Origin: Flavisolibacter amylovorans
GTDB taxonomy: Bacteria; Bacteroidota; Bacteroidia; Chitinophagales; Chitinophagaceae
DNA: 64,000 bases
Assembly: GCF_039541815.1 (NCBI RefSeq)
Contig: NZ_BAABGY010000014.1
Span: 129,188-193,187, forward strand
Direction: 5' to 3'
In this document: one piece after another, positions 61,961-64,000 of the stretch
Position numbering within the stretch: position 1 is the first letter of the stretch
How the letters are laid out: each line of letters starts with the position of its first letter
Translations under genes and position numbers: made by a program
Notes under the pieces: generated by a model
What the model saw: the letters and a program-made list of their open reading frames with translations, nothing else
What the model was told of the DNA's origin: nothing
Database searches by the model: none

Positions 61961-62040
61961 CAGGCGCAAGGAGGAACGGAATAAATCCTGCTTTGAAAAT
62001 CCTTACCGGTGATTTTATGCCGTAGTTCCTTGCCCGCCTG
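61961..62040 (-). ncRNA. Structured leader element upstream of radC, copy 1
   Basis: Outer stem CAGGCG (61961-61966) and CAAGGA (61967-61972) pair with TCCTTG (62027-62032) and CGCCTG (62035-62040), with a CC bulge. A 3x3 internal loop (GGA/AGT) follows, then the conserved inner stem ACGG-A-ATAAA (61976-61985) with TTTAT-G-CCGT (62014-62023), with one A-G mismatch. The apical loop is 28 nt. Copy 2 at 63347-63419 shares the internal loop and inner stem but has a different, still paired, outer stem. Confidence 0.65.
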
Positions 62041-62127
62041 CGGCGGCGCCTTGGGCGAACTTTGTGCAAGCTGTCAATGAATACCCCTTCTACAGTAAAG
62101 CCTTTAAGGAAGCTCCAGGCGAACGAA

Positions 62128-62174
62128 GCCGCCCGGAGGGCGGCCGCGAATAGTTGAAAAGGGGCCGCAGCCCC
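62128..62174 (-). terminator. Two GC-rich hairpins; second is the DUF932 gene terminator
   Basis: GCCGCCC/GGGCGGC (62128-62144, loop GGA) and GGGGC/GCCCC (62161-62174, loop CGCA). The second is followed by TTTT on the minus strand, 8 bp after the DUF932 stop codon. Confidence 0.65.
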
Positions 62175-62181
62175 TGGCACC

Positions 62182-63225
62182 CTAGTTTAAGAATAAGGCT
62201 GAGTTGCCTTTCTGAGCGAAGCCTTCGCAAAGCCGAAAGGCGTTTTGCACTTTGCTTTGAGCAGAGCCATTTAGTAACAGCGATTTCAGTTTTGCCTCCT
62301 CGCTCTTATAGGTCCGGACATTCTGAAAGTACCCGGTTACAGCATTGTAGGCGCCGAAGAGAGTACCGCGGGTGGTATCGGTGTTCTGGCTTGGGTGGCT
62401 CAAGGCATATTCATAGGCAGCCTCGCACATATTTTGAAAGTAGGTAGACAGGCCATCCTTACCCTTTCCCTGCAATTGCGCCACCGTCTCCTTTGTCGGC
62501 GCCAGGGCGAGCTGAATGAGCTTTTTCACCTCCCGGTCGGTAATCTGCACCCGGCTCCAGTGGTTGAAAATTGCCTCCAGCTGGCTCGACAGCCTGTTGG
62601 TAATTCCCATGAGCTGGTGGGCCATCTCAAGGCGGGCACCGGCACCAGCAGTATGGCGGATTTTAATGGTATTGCTGCGCTGGTTCATAGCTGCGTTGAG
62701 CGTGTTGGCGCAGACAACCCGGACCGGGGTGAACGCGGCTGTAATACTCCCGTAGCCATCGTGGGAGGTGGTCAAGAAAAGGTATTGCTCGATCAAGTCC
62801 TCCCGGCCCACGCGTATATAGGAGGGCAGCTTGGCAGTTATAAAAATTCGCTCGCCTTTGCCAAGTGCACTGGCTGTCTCATACTGGATGCCATCGCCGC
62901 CAACAATGGAATCAAAGAACGCAAACGCGTCAACATTCTGCACGACTTCGTAATCCTTGCCGACCACCCCGAGAACGTCACCGGTGTCGGTACGCACGGT
63001 GGCCACTGACTGCAAAACAGGGATGGTTCCGCTCTCATCCGCTGCACCTGCGGCCGTGAATAGTGGACGCTTTTCTACCTGGTAGTCGAGCCCGGCGAAG
63101 CGGAGTGCTTCGGCACTCGTAGGGTAGTCTTGTACGATGGTTCCCAGACCATGCCAGGCTTTTTGCTTTACGGAGAAAAAGCTGTGCTGTCCCGTCGTTT
63201 CGTTGAAATGAAGATTGTGTGCCAT
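62182..63225 (-). CDS. DUF932 (phage/plasmid-like) protein
   Basis: 347-residue soluble protein with the DUF932 start MAHNLHFNETTGQHSFFSVKQ then AWHGLGTIVQDYPTSAEAL, VLGVVGKDYEVVQN, FLTTSHDGYGSITAAFTPVRVVCANTLNAAM. The family is common in phages, plasmids and integrative elements; its function is not firmly known. The gene is preceded by the second structured leader and followed by a terminator. Confidence 0.88.
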   Translation of the reverse strand: MAHNLHFNETTGQHSFFSVKQKAWHGLGTIVQDYPTSAEALRFAGLDYQVEKRPLFTAAGAADESGTIPVLQSVATVRTDTGDVLGVVGKDYEVVQNVDAFAFFDSIVGGDGIQYETASALGKGERIFITAKLPSYIRVGREDLIEQYLFLTTSHDGYGSITAAFTPVRVVCANTLNAAMNQRSNTIKIRHTAGAGARLEMAHQLMGITNRLSSQLEAIFNHWSRVQITDREVKKLIQLALAPTKETVAQLQGKGKDGLSTYFQNMCEAAYEYALSHPSQNTDTTRGTLFGAYNAVTGYFQNVRTYKSEEAKLKSLLLNGSAQSKVQNAFRLCEGFAQKGNSALFLN

Positions 63226-63346
63226 AGTGTGCTACCCAGCTTTGATTTGTATCCCGCAGGCGGTACTGCTGCGGTTTGATTAAAAAAATAGTTTTGTAAA
63301 AGAAAAAGGGAAAAAAGAAAGCTTTCCCAAAGGCGGCTGCAGAAGT

Positions 63347-63419
63347 CCCAAAAGGAAACGGAATAAATCGTGGGTAGAGAAATGATTGGCCGCTTTGTTT
63401 TATGCCGTAGTCTTTTGGG
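63347..63419 (-). ncRNA. Structured leader element upstream of DUF932 gene, copy 2
   Basis: Outer stem CCCAAAAG (63347-63354) with CTTTTGGG (63412-63419), 3x3 internal loop (GAA/AGT), inner stem ACGG-A-ATAAA (63358-63367) with TTTAT-G-CCGT (63399-63408), one A-G mismatch, 31-nt apical loop. It lies about 120 nt upstream of the DUF932 start codon. Same architecture as copy 1 with a wholly different outer-stem sequence. Confidence 0.65.
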
Positions 63420-63657
63420 CAGCGTACTGAACCTGCGGCAGTGCAGCCGCTAACTTTGCTTTCGCTTTTACCCGTTTCTTACAAAACTGGCCGGCATTTC
63501 GAAAGTTGGATTCTAGTTTGATCCCTGCGACCGGCTTAACGTTTAGGTGCACAGTCCAGATCTTGTTGTTCTCAAAGCTTTCCAATCGTGAGCAACAGCA
63601 CAAGAGAAAACGTTCACCACCCGTCCTGCCTAAGAATTCCTCGCTTTGACCGAACAA
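63400..63657 (-). CDS. Hypothetical protein, no ATG start
   Basis: Open frame of 85 residues with TTG as its only start. Its body (FLLCCCSRLESFENNKIW, HLNVKPVAGIKLESNFR, FCKKRVKAKAKLAAALP) looks protein-like, with a basic C-terminus. Its 3' end overlaps the second structured element by 20 nt, so either the ORF is spurious or the element sits at its 3' end. No family recognised. Confidence 0.4.
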   Translation of the reverse strand: MFGQSEEFLGRTGGERFLLCCCSRLESFENNKIWTVHLNVKPVAGIKLESNFRNAGQFCKKRVKAKAKLAAALPQVQYAAQKTTA

Positions 63658-63702
63658 ATGCGTGCAACAGGGGGCACTATAAGTAAATTTGCTTACTCTG
63701 TT

Positions 63703-63891
63703 ATGAAACTAGCTACACTTTCTTTTCCTTCTCTGGGTGACCTCGCTGAATGTATGTTTCACATAAATGTTCGCCGTCCTTCTATCGACTATGAAAAATA
63801 CACCTTTACGGCAGAGCTGACTGATGATCAAATTGATCGGGCAGGAACGTTTCACGCAACACTTCTGGGCGCTGAAGATGTGTTACATTAA
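63703..63891 (+). CDS. Small protein near mobile-element end (62 aa)
   Basis: 62-residue protein from ATG 63703 (MKLATLSFPSLGDLAECMFH): a helix near 10-20, the strand-rich SIDYEKYTFTAELTDDQI and a C-terminal helix. Short proteins of this shape recur in Bacteroidota accessory DNA, but no named family is assigned. The last 109 bp of the window (63892-64000) show nothing. Confidence 0.5.
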   Translation: MKLATLSFPSLGDLAECMFHINVRRPSIDYEKYTFTAELTDDQIDRAGTFHATLLGAEDVLH

Positions 63892-64000
63892 CAGGACAAT
63901 TCCTAGGTTGTGTTGACAATTGGCGGAGGGTTTGCTTTTTGTAGATAAACTTCCGTGAAGAGCAGATACAGTGTACCTGATGAAGTTTGGCAGCGGATTG

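Noticed and set aside
61881..62180. Arg-rich open frame across the structured element copy 1
   Set aside because: Its sequence is dominated by the hairpin repeats; the radC start in another frame has clear homology.

Overview
The window looks like a chromosomal or integrated accessory region of a Bacteroidota bacterium, most likely Chitinophagaceae-like. The signs are TAnnTTTG-type promoter boxes, weak or absent Shine-Dalgarno sequences, several SusC/FecA-style TonB receptors, lineage-typical families (DUF2911, DUF6934, HYC_CC_PP, MbnP, CusA fused to TolC) and Bacteroidetes-type MobA/MobB/TraG mobilization genes. No rRNA, tRNA, CRISPR array, integrase or complete insertion sequence was seen. 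There is one assembly gap (217 N, 8212-8428), and it lies inside one of two near-duplicate TonB-receptor genes.

Layout. 1-4.9 kb: periplasmic copper handling on the minus strand (Met/His-rich multicopper oxidase cut by the window edge, Csp-like Cys bundle, HYC_CC_PP protein, DUF305 lipoprotein, DUF2911 protein). 5-6.2 kb: a nuclease-like gene broken by two frameshifts. 6.4-12.2 kb: TonB receptor copy 1, a CGGC copper chaperone, a CopA Cu(I) ATPase and an AraC regulator carrying its own N-terminal CxxC metal-binding domain. A 16-bp box lies at the same distance from the -7 box of both the chaperone and copA. 12.4-14.8 kb: a Clp-fold serine-protease-like protein with a GRDP-like protein, then a DUF6934 protein with a 53-residue partner. 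15-19.2 kb: MbnP, MbnH and TonB receptor copy 2 on the plus strand. 19.3-26.7 kb: a porin remnant, then a complete eboABCDEF operon and a TMEM220-like gene. 27.1-30.8 kb: a porin/Rieske/di-heme oxidoreductase operon divergent from a DtxR/MntR-type regulator. 30.8-32.3 kb: small lipoproteins. 32.6-43.6 kb: a divalent-metal efflux block (CzcA-TolC fusion, CzcB, NicO-like membrane protein, Zn/Cd ATPase, LspA, Lpd, DUF6660 peptide). 43.8-55.7 kb: L,D-transpeptidase-like protein, CDF transporter, second Csp bundle, His-rich peptide, DUF3347 lipoprotein, phosphoesterase-barrel protein, then a Cys-rich/HMA/TonB-receptor trio. 56.3-63.9 kb: the mobilization module of an integrative or conjugative element, with TraG-like coupling protein, MOBP relaxase, MobA, a candidate oriT, primase-like protein, RadC-like and DUF932 genes.

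Working together, the genes read as metal-resistance cargo. It has oxidation and storage of periplasmic copper, Cu(I) and Zn/Cd ATPases, RND and CDF efflux, outer-membrane receptors and metal sensors, next to or inside a mobile element. The ebo operon is a separate secondary-metabolite-type cluster. The observations most worth following up are: two copies of a helix with compensatory base changes upstream of radC and DUF932; the candidate oriT with a P-type nic consensus; the equally spaced copper-regulon boxes; and the MbnPH-TonB-receptor locus whose receptor exists as an inverted duplicate.
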